DNA of 54,520 nucleotides from an uncultured Acidobacteriota bacterium (GCA_945787955.1 CALZKF010000003.1:1-54520); one strand, 5' to 3'. Shown: positions 19,710 through 28,912, numbered from the stretch's first letter. Notes: generated by a model not told the origin, from the letters alone. A program made the numbers and translations.

Positions 19710-21148
19710 GTGTCGGCGGTAAGAAAGTGATGTCCAGTTTCGGCTGGGTTGCCCTGGCGAATTATTCCAATCGGTTGTTCCGGTTCATCACCACCCTGAT
19801 CCTGGCCAAACTGCTGACACCCGAAGACTTCGGCATGGTGGCGGTCGCCAGCATGGTCATCGAATTGCTGTACCTGATGAAGGACCTGGGTGTCAGCCAG
19901 GCCTTGATCTACCGCCAGGAGGACTCGGAACTCAGCGTGAATACCGGAATGATCCTGGTTACGGGGATCAACACGCTGCTGTTCCTGCTGGCCGCCGCCG
20001 CATCGCCCTGGATCGCCCGATTCTACGACAACCCGGAACTGATGCCTGTGGTGTTGCTGCTGTCGTCCAACCTGATCTGGATCGGCCTCAAGGCGGCGCC
20101 GGAAGCGAAGCTCCGGAAAAACATGGAGTTCCGGAAGCTGGTGGTACCGAATGTTGTTCCGGTGCTGATCGCCTCCGCCGTCTCCATCGTGATGGCGCTG
20201 GCCGGGTACGGCGTCTGGAGCCTGGTGATTCGGGCGCTGATCGTCAATATTCTCGGCACACTCTTGATCTTCCGCTACGCCCGCCACCGGCCGTCACTCA
20301 GGTTCAGCCGGTCCGCGGCACGTGATTTGCTGAGCTACGGCAAGTTCATCGTCGGCACTTCGGTGTTCCTGGTCCTGTACTACAACCTGGACAAGCTGTT
20401 CATCAGCCGCTGGGGAGGGATTGTGGCGCTGGGGTATTACACTCTGGCGATGCGGATCGCCAGCTTGCCGGTGTCCGAACTGAGCCATGTCGTTTGCAAG
20501 GTCATGTTCCCGGTGATGTCCAAGCTGGGCAAAGAACCGGAGAAACTGCGTGCCACGTTTCTGAGCACCGTGAAGTACAGCAGTCTGCTCGCGATCCCGA
20601 TGTCCCTCGGAATCGCAGCATTCGTTCCACCGGTAGTCAGGGTGGTTTACGGCGATAAATGGCTTGCGATGATCCTGCCCCTGCAGCTGCTGGCGTTTTA
20701 CGCCCTGTTCCGTTCCCTGAGCTCCATCATCCATGAAACCTTCAAGGCGACCGGCGTGCCTCACCTGATGCAACGCTACGTCATCGTTCGCCTGGTGCTC
20801 CTCCTTGTGGCGGTGGCCCCGGTAATGTACTTCAAGGGGTTGAACGCCATGTGTGCGGCCATGGTCCTGTTGAACCTTCTGGTCACGACGATGGAGCTGA
20901 TTACGATCTCCCGGCGGATCGAACTGCCGGTATTGTCCATCCTGGCGACCTTCGCACGGCCGCTGGCGGTGGCCCTGGTTCTGGTCCTGGGGGTCTACAA
21001 GGTGGTGTCGTGGTGCGGTCTCTCGGACAGCTTGCCAACGGTGATCGCAGCCATCATCTTTATCAGTGTGGCCTACGCAGGTATAGTGCTGTCGACCGAT
21101 AAACTTCTACTGGCCGAAATCCGCCGGTTGTCCGCCCGCGGAACATGA
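19706..21148 (+). CDS. Lipopolysaccharide/exopolysaccharide flippase (Wzx-like, PST family)
   Basis: Polytopic; SFGWVALANYSNRLFRFITTLILAKLLTPEDFGMVAVASM; GTG start overlapping the preceding gene. Confidence 0.88.
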   Translation: MSVGGKKVMSSFGWVALANYSNRLFRFITTLILAKLLTPEDFGMVAVASMVIELLYLMKDLGVSQALIYRQEDSELSVNTGMILVTGINTLLFLLAAAASPWIARFYDNPELMPVVLLLSSNLIWIGLKAAPEAKLRKNMEFRKLVVPNVVPVLIASAVSIVMALAGYGVWSLVIRALIVNILGTLLIFRYARHRPSLRFSRSAARDLLSYGKFIVGTSVFLVLYYNLDKLFISRWGGIVALGYYTLAMRIASLPVSELSHVVCKVMFPVMSKLGKEPEKLRATFLSTVKYSSLLAIPMSLGIAAFVPPVVRVVYGDKWLAMILPLQLLAFYALFRSLSSIIHETFKATGVPHLMQRYVIVRLVLLLVAVAPVMYFKGLNAMCAAMVLLNLLVTTMELITISRRIELPVLSILATFARPLAVALVLVLGVYKVVSWCGLSDSLPTVIAAIIFISVAYAGIVLSTDKLLLAEIRRLSARGT

Positions 21149-22275
21149 GGTTGCCGAGACCAGTGCAAGACAAATTCATCAGTCTGTTGGGCGCTATCTA
21201 CACGCGGATTCCCCGCCAATACCGGCCCGCCATCAAATGGGCGGTGTTCGGCACCCTTCTCCGGCTGCAGTCCCTGGTAACCCTGCGCAGGATTCGGAAG
21301 GGCCGGCGAGTGGAGTTTCTGGATTTTGAAATCGCCAACCTGGAACCGTTCGAAACCCTCGATCCGGCTTCGAACCAGATCCTGGTGGAGTCGATCTGCA
21401 GCACAGTCAGCCCCGGAACAGAACGGGCGGTGCTTTCAGGTCTGCCCGGCGCACGCCGGTCGTTCCCCTACCAGCCCGGTTATTCCTGCGCCGGCCGGGT
21501 GCGGAAGATCGGAAAAAAGGTCTCCGGCGTCAGTCCGGGGGACAGACTGGTCGGTCGGATGAAGCACACCAGCCTGAGCGTCCTCCCGCCGGGAGGACTG
21601 TTCCGGGTACCTGAAGCGGTGTCTTGCGAAGAGGCCAGTTTTATGGAACTGGGGATTATTGTCCTCCAGGGCATCCGGAAGGCGGGGATCCGACCCGGGG
21701 ACCGGGTCGCCGTGTTGGGTCAGGGCCTGATTGGCCAGCTTTCGAACAAATTTGCCAAGCTGGCGGGAGCGGGGCGGGTGATCGCCGTGGCCCAAAGCCG
21801 CCGGCGGGAGGCGACGGCGATCGGTCGAGGCGGTGCCGATGAATATGTGGCGCTGGCGGAAGACCCCACCGCAGTGGACCGGATCCGAGCCGATGTGGTC
21901 ATCGAGGCGGTCGGGACGCCCCAGGCTGTGGTCCAGTCTCTGCAGTGCGCCATCCCCGGAGGAAAGGTAATCCTGCTCGGGTCGTCCCGGGGCATCGGTC
22001 GCGGAGTGGACTTCAAAGGTCTGGCCCAGGACCGGGGCATTGACATCATCGGCGCCCATATTTCCGCCATGCCGGACCGGGAATCGAGTCCGGGTCGCTG
22101 GACCTACCGAGAGGAAGGTGAGTTGTTCCTCCGCCTGCTGGAGGAAAAAAGGATAACCGTTTCGGACCTCGTGACCTGGCATGCCGATCCCTCGAAATGC
22201 AACCAGGTGTTTGAGGTCCTGGCCGCCGGCGGAGCGAACCATGTCGGCATCGTTTTTCAGTGGAGTCCGGAATGA
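21145..22275 (+). CDS. Zinc-binding (MDR) dehydrogenase-like oxidoreductase
   Basis: QILVESICSTVSPGTERAVLSG, YQPGYSCAGRVRKIGKKVSGVSPGDRLVG, VAVLGQGLIGQLSNKFAKLAGAGRVIAV Rossmann motif. Confidence 0.85.
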   Translation: MRLPRPVQDKFISLLGAIYTRIPRQYRPAIKWAVFGTLLRLQSLVTLRRIRKGRRVEFLDFEIANLEPFETLDPASNQILVESICSTVSPGTERAVLSGLPGARRSFPYQPGYSCAGRVRKIGKKVSGVSPGDRLVGRMKHTSLSVLPPGGLFRVPEAVSCEEASFMELGIIVLQGIRKAGIRPGDRVAVLGQGLIGQLSNKFAKLAGAGRVIAVAQSRRREATAIGRGGADEYVALAEDPTAVDRIRADVVIEAVGTPQAVVQSLQCAIPGGKVILLGSSRGIGRGVDFKGLAQDRGIDIIGAHISAMPDRESSPGRWTYREEGELFLRLLEEKRITVSDLVTWHADPSKCNQVFEVLAAGGANHVGIVFQWSPE

Positions 22276-22306
22276 AGGCTCGGGCCGGAAAGCAAAGGAG
22301 ATAGCG

Positions 22307-23368
22307 GTGGAACCGTTAAAGATCGGGATTGTCGGGGCAGGCGCCATCGCCCAGCGCAACGCCAGGGAAGCGGTCGCTTCCGGGGTTGCCCGTCTGGCAG
22401 GTGTCTTCGACGTCAATCACAAGGTCGCCAGGAACATGGCCAAGGCGCTGTCGGCTCCATTTTTCCCGACCATCGATGCGATGCTGGCCAGTCCGGACGT
22501 GGATACGGTCCTTATCTCCGTGCCTCATCACCTGCACCGCTCCCTGGGTGTCCAGGCGGCCGGATGCGGCAAGCACGTCATGATGGAAAAGCCGGTGGCC
22601 AACAACCTGGAAGAGGCCGATGCGATCATCAACGCCTGCAAGGCCAACGGGGTTGGCCTGACCGTGAACTACAGTTTTCGGTTTCTGCCGAAAATTCAGC
22701 GTGCGAAGCGGTTGGTGGAACAAGGTGCGCTGGGAGATATCACCGGGATTCAGATCCTTCAGCACCAATACAAGGATCCGGGATACTGGACAGGCGCACG
22801 CAGCAATTCTCCCGACGATTGGCGGGCTTCCCGGGAAAAATGCGGCGGTGGCTTTCTGATCATGACCACCTGCCACATCATCGACTACGTCCACTTCATT
22901 ACAGGCCTCCGTACCGAGCGGATTTACAGTGAATACGGCACACTGAGTTCTCCTGCGGAAGTCGAGGACATCATCAGCATCGCCTGCAAGCTGGAAAACG
23001 GAGCGGTCGGGAGCCTGTGCGCCAGTTCAATCATGCGCGGCGTGGATCAGAATGAGGAGCGGATCAGCGGGACCAACGGGACCATGGTTCTGGATGAAAG
23101 CGGCATCACCCTGTTTTCGACCCGGCCGGTGGATGGCCTCAAACCGGGAAAGGTCCACCGGATCAAGAAGTTCCCTGATGTGAGCTGGACAGCCGAATGG
23201 GTGCGCGAATTCGCGACCTCTATCCATGAGAGCCGGGAGCCGGCGGTGTCGGGCCTGGATGCCTGGGACAACCTGGCGTTCATCACTTCGGCCTACAGAT
23301 CGATGGAGGAGGGCCGGGCCGTCCAGGTCCCGATCCACCCTGCACGATCGGGAGAACGGGAGAGATGA
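22307..23368 (+). CDS. Gfo/Idh/MocA family oxidoreductase
   Basis: GTG start; KIGIVGAGAIAQRNAREAV, VDTVLISVPHHLHRSLGVQAAGCGKHVMMEKPVANNLEEADAII, GGGFLIMTTCHIIDYVHFITG. Confidence 0.93.
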   Translation: MEPLKIGIVGAGAIAQRNAREAVASGVARLAGVFDVNHKVARNMAKALSAPFFPTIDAMLASPDVDTVLISVPHHLHRSLGVQAAGCGKHVMMEKPVANNLEEADAIINACKANGVGLTVNYSFRFLPKIQRAKRLVEQGALGDITGIQILQHQYKDPGYWTGARSNSPDDWRASREKCGGGFLIMTTCHIIDYVHFITGLRTERIYSEYGTLSSPAEVEDIISIACKLENGAVGSLCASSIMRGVDQNEERISGTNGTMVLDESGITLFSTRPVDGLKPGKVHRIKKFPDVSWTAEWVREFATSIHESREPAVSGLDAWDNLAFITSAYRSMEEGRAVQVPIHPARSGERER

Positions 23369-23916
23369 CGGTGCAGGCCGAATCGGTCCATCCGCTCCTG
23401 GCCTGTGCGTTACACGCCTGGCAGGAACTCGAACTGGAAGTAGGGGAGACCGCCCTGGTAGCCGGCGACGGGCCGCTGGCGGATATCTTCCGCCTGGCGG
23501 CATTGTGGCATGGCGCCAGTCCGGTGATCAAACTCGGTGCCGGCGGCGGACAGGTCGAGGGCGTGCGGAGCTGCGAGGTGCCGGACGACGACCCGGAATC
23601 GGTCCTTGATGAACTGGCGGTACAGTTGGCCGAGGCGCCGGCGGTCGCCGCGGTGGACCTGACCGGCCGGGCGGTGGTGGCGGACATGTTCTTCGAAATA
23701 CTGCCGCGGTATTCCCGACTTCTCCTGGCTGGAGATACCGGTGAGCCGCTTACCATCGACTACTACGTCAATATCCACCGCAAGGGGATCGGGGTTCTCG
23801 CCCGCAGGGCCGATCCGAATACGGCGGATGCCCGCATGTTGCAGCGTGCATCGGACCTGCTCGCATCCGCCGAGCGGGCGGCGGCCTGCCGCAAGGCGGC
23901 CGACTCCGGTTCATGA
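23365..23916 (+). CDS. Short MDR/Rossmann-like protein (half-dehydrogenase), function unclear
   Basis: 183 aa; LELEVGETALVAGDGPLADIFRLAALWHGASPVIKLG resembles an MDR NAD-binding domain without the catalytic domain; overlaps both neighbours by 4 nt. Confidence 0.6.
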   Translation: MTVQAESVHPLLACALHAWQELELEVGETALVAGDGPLADIFRLAALWHGASPVIKLGAGGGQVEGVRSCEVPDDDPESVLDELAVQLAEAPAVAAVDLTGRAVVADMFFEILPRYSRLLLAGDTGEPLTIDYYVNIHRKGIGVLARRADPNTADARMLQRASDLLASAERAAACRKAADSGS

Positions 23917-25136
23917 CACGGCCGAATTCCGCCGGGGCAGGCAGGAAACCGATTCGTGTCTGCATGGTCAGCTTCTACTACGAGCCGAACTACAGCGGTT
24001 CGGCTATCCAGGCCGGGAACCTGTCGCGCTATTTAAAGCGCAGGGGCGTGGAACCGTTTGTCGTCTCCGCCAGGCTGGACAGTCGGCTCGCCTTGGAGGA
24101 GGTCGAAGGGATACAGGTCCACCGCATCCCGGTCCTGAAAGGCGGAGACCTGCAGATCCCCTCATTCTGGCTCAGCCTGGCCTGGTTCCTGTGGCGGAAC
24201 CGCAGGTCGTACGACATCGTCCATGCCCATGGAACCTTGCAGCACGGGTCCGCTGCCATCATGGCCCGACTCCTCGGCAAAGGCTCGATCCTGAAGGTCG
24301 CCATGCACCGAAGCGATATCGCCTTCGGCAGGCAGGGCAGGATCTGGGGCCGGATCAACCGGTTCTACGTCCACCGGTTCCACCGCTACATCGCCACCAG
24401 CCGGCAGATCTATGAAGAGTTCGAGGAAGAGGGCATGGCTGCGGAACGGATCGTCCGAATCCCCAACGGCGTCGATACCGAAAAGTTCCGGCCGGCGGCG
24501 GACCCTGGGGAGAAGGCCGCCCTGAAGGCAAAGCTCGGCCTGCCTGCCGTGCCGGTGGCCCTGTTCACGGGAATCGTCCTGGCCCGCAAGAACGTCGACT
24601 TCGTGGTTCGTGTGTTCCTCCGCATGCGCAAGGCTGGAATACCGGGACACCTGGTCATCGTTGGCCCCGGCGAGGGCCGTAGCGGGGAGCCGTCCGGACC
24701 TTACTTCGATTCCCTCCAGGCGATGATACGTGAAGCGGGAGCGGAAGCCGACGTCACCTTCACCGGCCGCCGGCCGGATGTGCAGGATTACGTTCGGGCC
24801 TCGGACCTGTTTCTGTTCGCGCCGCGGAAGGAGGGCATGCCGAACGTCCTGCTTGAGGCGATGGCAGGAGGCTTGCCCTCCGTGGTTTCCCGGATCAGCG
24901 GTATCGAGGATGTCATCGATTCCGGTGTCAACGGTTATGTGTTTGACCTGGACCAGGAAGATCGGTTCGTGCAGGCGGCTGCCGACTTGATGAAGGACGG
25001 GGTTTTGCGGTCCGTCATCGGCGCGAAGGCGAGAAGAGACATCCGGAAACGGTACTCCCTGGACGCCATCGCCGATCGATATGTAGAGCTATACCGCTCC
25101 CTCCTGGACCGGCCCTCCGAAGAGCTGTCCCGGTAA
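23913..25136 (+). CDS. Glycosyltransferase family 4
   Basis: VCMVSFYYEPNYSGSAIQAGNLSRYLKRRG, IVHAHGTLQHGSAAIMARLL, RIPNGVDTEKFRPA, LFAPRKEGMPNVLLEAMAGGLPSVVSRISG. Confidence 0.92.
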   Translation: MTRPNSAGAGRKPIRVCMVSFYYEPNYSGSAIQAGNLSRYLKRRGVEPFVVSARLDSRLALEEVEGIQVHRIPVLKGGDLQIPSFWLSLAWFLWRNRRSYDIVHAHGTLQHGSAAIMARLLGKGSILKVAMHRSDIAFGRQGRIWGRINRFYVHRFHRYIATSRQIYEEFEEEGMAAERIVRIPNGVDTEKFRPAADPGEKAALKAKLGLPAVPVALFTGIVLARKNVDFVVRVFLRMRKAGIPGHLVIVGPGEGRSGEPSGPYFDSLQAMIREAGAEADVTFTGRRPDVQDYVRASDLFLFAPRKEGMPNVLLEAMAGGLPSVVSRISGIEDVIDSGVNGYVFDLDQEDRFVQAAADLMKDGVLRSVIGAKARRDIRKRYSLDAIADRYVELYRSLLDRPSEELSR

Positions 25137-25275
25137 CAATTACCAGTCCGTTCTGACGGATTTGCAATCGTTCCGGCCCCGACGGGGGCCGGCTGCCTGC
25201 CACCTGGTGGGTAAAAACAGGCTGTCATGCACATTCCTGCGTGCATTGTGGGGTTTGGAGGACTAACTTGATAGT

Positions 25276-25291
25276 TGGCATCCCGGTTGCA
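25276..25291 (+). promoter_or_regulatory. Putative sigma-54 (RpoN) promoter
   Basis: TGGCATCCCGGTTGCA fits TGGCAYRNNNNTTGCW with one mismatch (C for R) and exact spacing, 67 nt upstream of the ATG at 25359. Confidence 0.6.
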
Positions 25292-25358
25292 CGAATGAAG
25301 GTCACCCGGTTCCTAATAATGTTTTGGGTCGACCACACCTTGCAGAGGAAGGAAAGTA

Positions 25359-27527
25359 ATGAAAAGGGTCATTGTCCCGCTGATCATGTTGGTCGGATTG
25401 ATCGGAATCGTCCAGGCCCAGATCTGCAAGGACGAGAGTTTCGACGTATCCAACGGCCTGCTTTACGGTCTGCAGAATCTACGCGGGGACCGGCACGCCG
25501 GTACGTGTTCCTACCCTGTGTCCTGGGAAGCCGGCAGCAAGTGGTGCGTGGAACACGTAGGCGACGGTGGCGACACCGGTGCGGGTGACGGTGCAGCCCA
25601 TATTATTACGCGATCCGGGCAGAACCAGTTCAACCAGGGTTGGTACTGGGGCGCCGCCTGTGACAACTGGTCGGCCAGCAACGGCGACATCATGCGGATC
25701 AAGCTCAAAATCAAGTTCGATTCCCGCTACAGCTTCAACACAGGAGGCCAGAACAACAAGTTCATGATCTGGGGATCCGACCAAGGCGGCAAGCGAATGA
25801 TCCTGTTCTTGCGGGACGGCTACTGGACCGCCTCGGATTGCCGGCCGTACGGATCCGGGTCGTACCCCCGGTGCGGCAACGACGGCTCCGACTGCTCCAG
25901 CGGCGGGCATTCCCAGTGTGTCAGCGGAACCAACGTCCAGTACTGCTGTGTCCCCGACGGGACCTACCAGGGCAAGGGTGTCTTCACGGTAGGCGCCGGG
26001 ATTTCAACACCGTGCACCGGTCCGGCCAACGCCGGGACGGCCACAGGGTTCGGCGTAGACGAGTGGGTCTACATGCAGACCGAAGTCAAGACCGGGCCCA
26101 ACGGCTACATCAAGATGTGGGTCAACAACAACAACCAAAATGAGCCCAATGCATGTACCGGAAGCGCTGCGGAATGTCCGGCGTCGGCGACCTATGGTTA
26201 CCCTGCGGGACGTGGTCCGGTGTCTACGATCACCGATACCGACGTTTCCAATTGGGGCGGAATGCAAACCATCGGTGATTTCGTTACCGACGCCCTGCCC
26301 CAGGACATGGGGTTCTACCTGGACGACATGGTGTGGGAGCGCAACGGCACGTTCGATTCCAACTGGGTTCCGGGCGGCGGCACCACCCCGGGCTGTGATG
26401 ACGGTTCCGATAACGACGGGGACGGTCTGACCGATTACCCGGCGGATCCCGGGTGCCAGAGCGCGTCGGACAACGACGAGCGGGGCAGTGCAGCCTGCGA
26501 CGACGGCGCCGACAATGACGGAGACGGCCTGTCCGACTTCCGGCTCTCCGGCGGCGACCCTGGATGCGCCTCCGCCTCGGACAGCGACGAGAACAATTGC
26601 GGGAACGGCACCATCGAGGGAAACGAAGCCTGTGACGGTTCGGAGTTGGGTGGGCAGACGTGCCAGAGCCGGGGATATGACAGCGGTACACTCGGTTGCG
26701 CCGCCGGTTGCGAATCCTTCGATGAGGGCGCCTGCGTCGGTTCTTCGGGAGGCGGGAGCATCAATACGCTGTTCACCTCCGATTTCGAACAAGGGGACTG
26801 GTCCGAGTGGAACGGCCGCCAGGAGCAGACTCCCGGCGGGTTGCAGGTGGTGGCGGATGCGGGCTGTCCCAGTGGCGGCTACTGCGCCCGTGCCCTGCTC
26901 ACCCAGGGCACCAACAGCGACAACTACGCCGATTACTACTTCGGCGATTTCTACACGATCGGCAATCCGAAAGTGGAAGAGGTCTGGCTGAGTCTCAAGG
27001 TCAAGTTCGACAGCGGGTACGTCTGGCCGAATTCCGGGCAGAAGGTGGCGATCCTGAACGCCACCGACGGGGCGACCAGCCAGCGCCGGTACCAGGTGAT
27101 CCTCAAGGTGGCGCCGGAAGGGGACTGGTCGCTGCAGCACAGCTATATCGATACGTGGCAGTTCTTCGAAAAGCGCCAGAACGTCGGGACAGCCCAACCG
27201 GTGGTTCAGGGTCAATGGGTCAAATTGAAGGTCTACGCCAGGATGAACACACCCGGCGCTTCAGACGGGATCATCAGAATGTGGGTCGATGATGTACTCA
27301 AGGCCGAGTACACCAGCCTGGATCTGAGGCAGAGCACCGACAACGGCTTCGGCAAGCTGAATCTGTCCAGTTGGGCCACCGACGCCAGCGGCTCCAACGG
27401 CGCCGAATGGTATGACGACTGGGTGATGGCCGAGTCCGATCCGGACAGCGCCGTCCCGCCGCCCGATGGGAATCCTGCGACGCCGGACTCGGTCTGGCGG
27501 ACCGATACCAAGCCTTCCGGCGACTAG
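25359..27527 (+). CDS. Secreted ConA-like/polysaccharide-lyase-like protein with Cys/Asp-rich repeats, paralog of 11680-13719
   Basis: SD aaggaaa, signal peptide MKRVIVPLIMLVGLIGIVQA; ICKDESFDVSNGLLYGLQNLRGDRHAGTC; CDDGSDNDGDGLTDYPADPGC; CGNGTIEGNEACDGSELGGQTC; DFEQGDWSEWNGRQEQTPGGLQVVADAGC. Confidence 0.75.
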   Translation: MKRVIVPLIMLVGLIGIVQAQICKDESFDVSNGLLYGLQNLRGDRHAGTCSYPVSWEAGSKWCVEHVGDGGDTGAGDGAAHIITRSGQNQFNQGWYWGAACDNWSASNGDIMRIKLKIKFDSRYSFNTGGQNNKFMIWGSDQGGKRMILFLRDGYWTASDCRPYGSGSYPRCGNDGSDCSSGGHSQCVSGTNVQYCCVPDGTYQGKGVFTVGAGISTPCTGPANAGTATGFGVDEWVYMQTEVKTGPNGYIKMWVNNNNQNEPNACTGSAAECPASATYGYPAGRGPVSTITDTDVSNWGGMQTIGDFVTDALPQDMGFYLDDMVWERNGTFDSNWVPGGGTTPGCDDGSDNDGDGLTDYPADPGCQSASDNDERGSAACDDGADNDGDGLSDFRLSGGDPGCASASDSDENNCGNGTIEGNEACDGSELGGQTCQSRGYDSGTLGCAAGCESFDEGACVGSSGGGSINTLFTSDFEQGDWSEWNGRQEQTPGGLQVVADAGCPSGGYCARALLTQGTNSDNYADYYFGDFYTIGNPKVEEVWLSLKVKFDSGYVWPNSGQKVAILNATDGATSQRRYQVILKVAPEGDWSLQHSYIDTWQFFEKRQNVGTAQPVVQGQWVKLKVYARMNTPGASDGIIRMWVDDVLKAEYTSLDLRQSTDNGFGKLNLSSWATDASGSNGAEWYDDWVMAESDPDSAVPPPDGNPATPDSVWRTDTKPSGD

Positions 27528-27553
27528 CTCCGGCCGCACCGGCCTCCTTGTCT

Positions 27554-27590
27554 GAGCCTGTTCCGACTTTTCGGAGCAGGCTCTTTTTCT
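27554..27590 (+). terminator. Rho-independent terminator
   Basis: GAGCCTGTTCCG-acttt t-CGGAGCAGGCTC (12-bp stem with one G-U) followed by TTTTTCTT, 27 nt after the 25359-27527 stop. Confidence 0.88.
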
Positions 27591-27768
27591 TGGTTCTATA
27601 ATTAATTAGCTTACGCGATATGTCGTGTTGCAGGACGCGCCGATAAATTACGTTAATGTGACTTGCGAGAGCGCTGATGGTCAGTATATATGTAGTCACA
27701 CAAGGCGCGAAAGAACGACAAACTCCGAATGGATTGTCGTTCCGATTCAATTTAAGAGGAGAGATTCC

Positions 27769-28851
27769 ATGAAGAAGAGTACGCTCAAAGCGTGCGGCAT
27801 TTCCTGCATCGTGTTGCTGTTTATCCTTGCTTCCAGCATGGTGATGGCAACTGATACCGGAGAAGAGCCGCCCAAGGTATGTGACCCCGGCATCTGTATC
27901 GACCTGGTCTACGAGTGCACCGACACTCCGGTCGGGGCTCCGTTCCAGACACGGGGCGTCGTCACCAACTGCGGACCCCAGAAATTCGATGAGGTCTTCG
28001 TCAAGGATCTCGTCGACGCCACCGTGGAGCCGCCGGTCTACATCCTGTCCCCGTTCACCCTGGATCCAGGGGCATCCGTCGAATTCTTCAGCGATTTTGT
28101 ATCCGACGAGTGCCCTGCCGTACAATCGGCGGTTGTTGAGGCCAGGGTCTATGACACCGGGGCGCCGTGCCGCGTCAAAGCGTTTGCAGACGCTACGTGT
28201 GACTGCCTGACCCTCGACGACACCTGCCGTACCCCCGGCTTCTGGGGCACCCACGCCGGAATGGAAAAAGACGAGGCATTCAATATCACCCAGATGGTGA
28301 TCGACGCCGCCCCGGCCGGAATCATGGTCTGCGGCGAAGTGGTGGACAACACCTCCCTGATGACCGCCGGCTCGGCCCTCGAGGCGATGTGCGTCCATCC
28401 CCGCGGCGAACAGCTCCACCAGCTGGCCCGTCATCTCACTGCCGCCGCGCTGAACTGCGTGGTATCCGGCAGCGGCATGGACTGCGACGGCACCTCCATC
28501 GAGGCGATGTTCAACAGCTGCAACAGCGTCTGTATGGCCGGCGTCGATGACCAGGCGATCACGGACTGCGGCCTGGAGATCGACTGCTGGAACAACGGCG
28601 GCACCATGCTGGACACCGGCATGTGCCAGTTGGGGACCTGCAGCGAGACCGGCGAGGCCTGCGAAGAGGACCTGGACTGCGGCTACAACCTGGACGGCGG
28701 CGAGCTGACCTGCATTCCGTTCACGGACACCTGCCACGACCGGCCGCTGGTCAACGACGATCTGGGCCTGGACTTCGATCCTCCGGGACCGGCCGGCTCA
28801 TCCAAGGCGTGCAACGACGCCATCAAGAACGACATCTATTTCCTGGACTGA
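27769..28851 (+). CDS. Secreted Cys-rich protein with TPGFWGTH motif
   Basis: SD aagaggagag, signal peptide MKKSTLKACGISCIVLLFILASSMVMA; many Cys; CRTPGFWGTHAGMEKDEAFNITQMVIDAAPAGIMVCGEVV. Confidence 0.75.
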   Translation: MKKSTLKACGISCIVLLFILASSMVMATDTGEEPPKVCDPGICIDLVYECTDTPVGAPFQTRGVVTNCGPQKFDEVFVKDLVDATVEPPVYILSPFTLDPGASVEFFSDFVSDECPAVQSAVVEARVYDTGAPCRVKAFADATCDCLTLDDTCRTPGFWGTHAGMEKDEAFNITQMVIDAAPAGIMVCGEVVDNTSLMTAGSALEAMCVHPRGEQLHQLARHLTAAALNCVVSGSGMDCDGTSIEAMFNSCNSVCMAGVDDQAITDCGLEIDCWNNGGTMLDTGMCQLGTCSETGEACEEDLDCGYNLDGGELTCIPFTDTCHDRPLVNDDLGLDFDPPGPAGSSKACNDAIKNDIYFLD

Positions 28852-28877
28852 TAGCGGTTCCAGACGGTAAGCACTAA

Positions 28878-28912
28878 AAAATGGCGGGGCCACACGGCCC
28901 CGCCATTTTCTT
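28878..28912. terminator. Bidirectional rho-independent terminator between convergent genes
   Basis: Perfect 14-bp stem AAAATGGCGGGGCC-acac-GGCCCCGCCATTTT with A/T tracts on both sides. Confidence 0.92.

Noticed and set aside
26004-27215. 403-aa antisense ORF (and 27298..28737 -, 479 aa)
   Set aside because: Lies wholly opposite well-supported secreted-protein genes with signal peptides and paralog conservation; low-complexity Val/Gly/Arg translation typical of shadow ORFs in GC-rich DNA.
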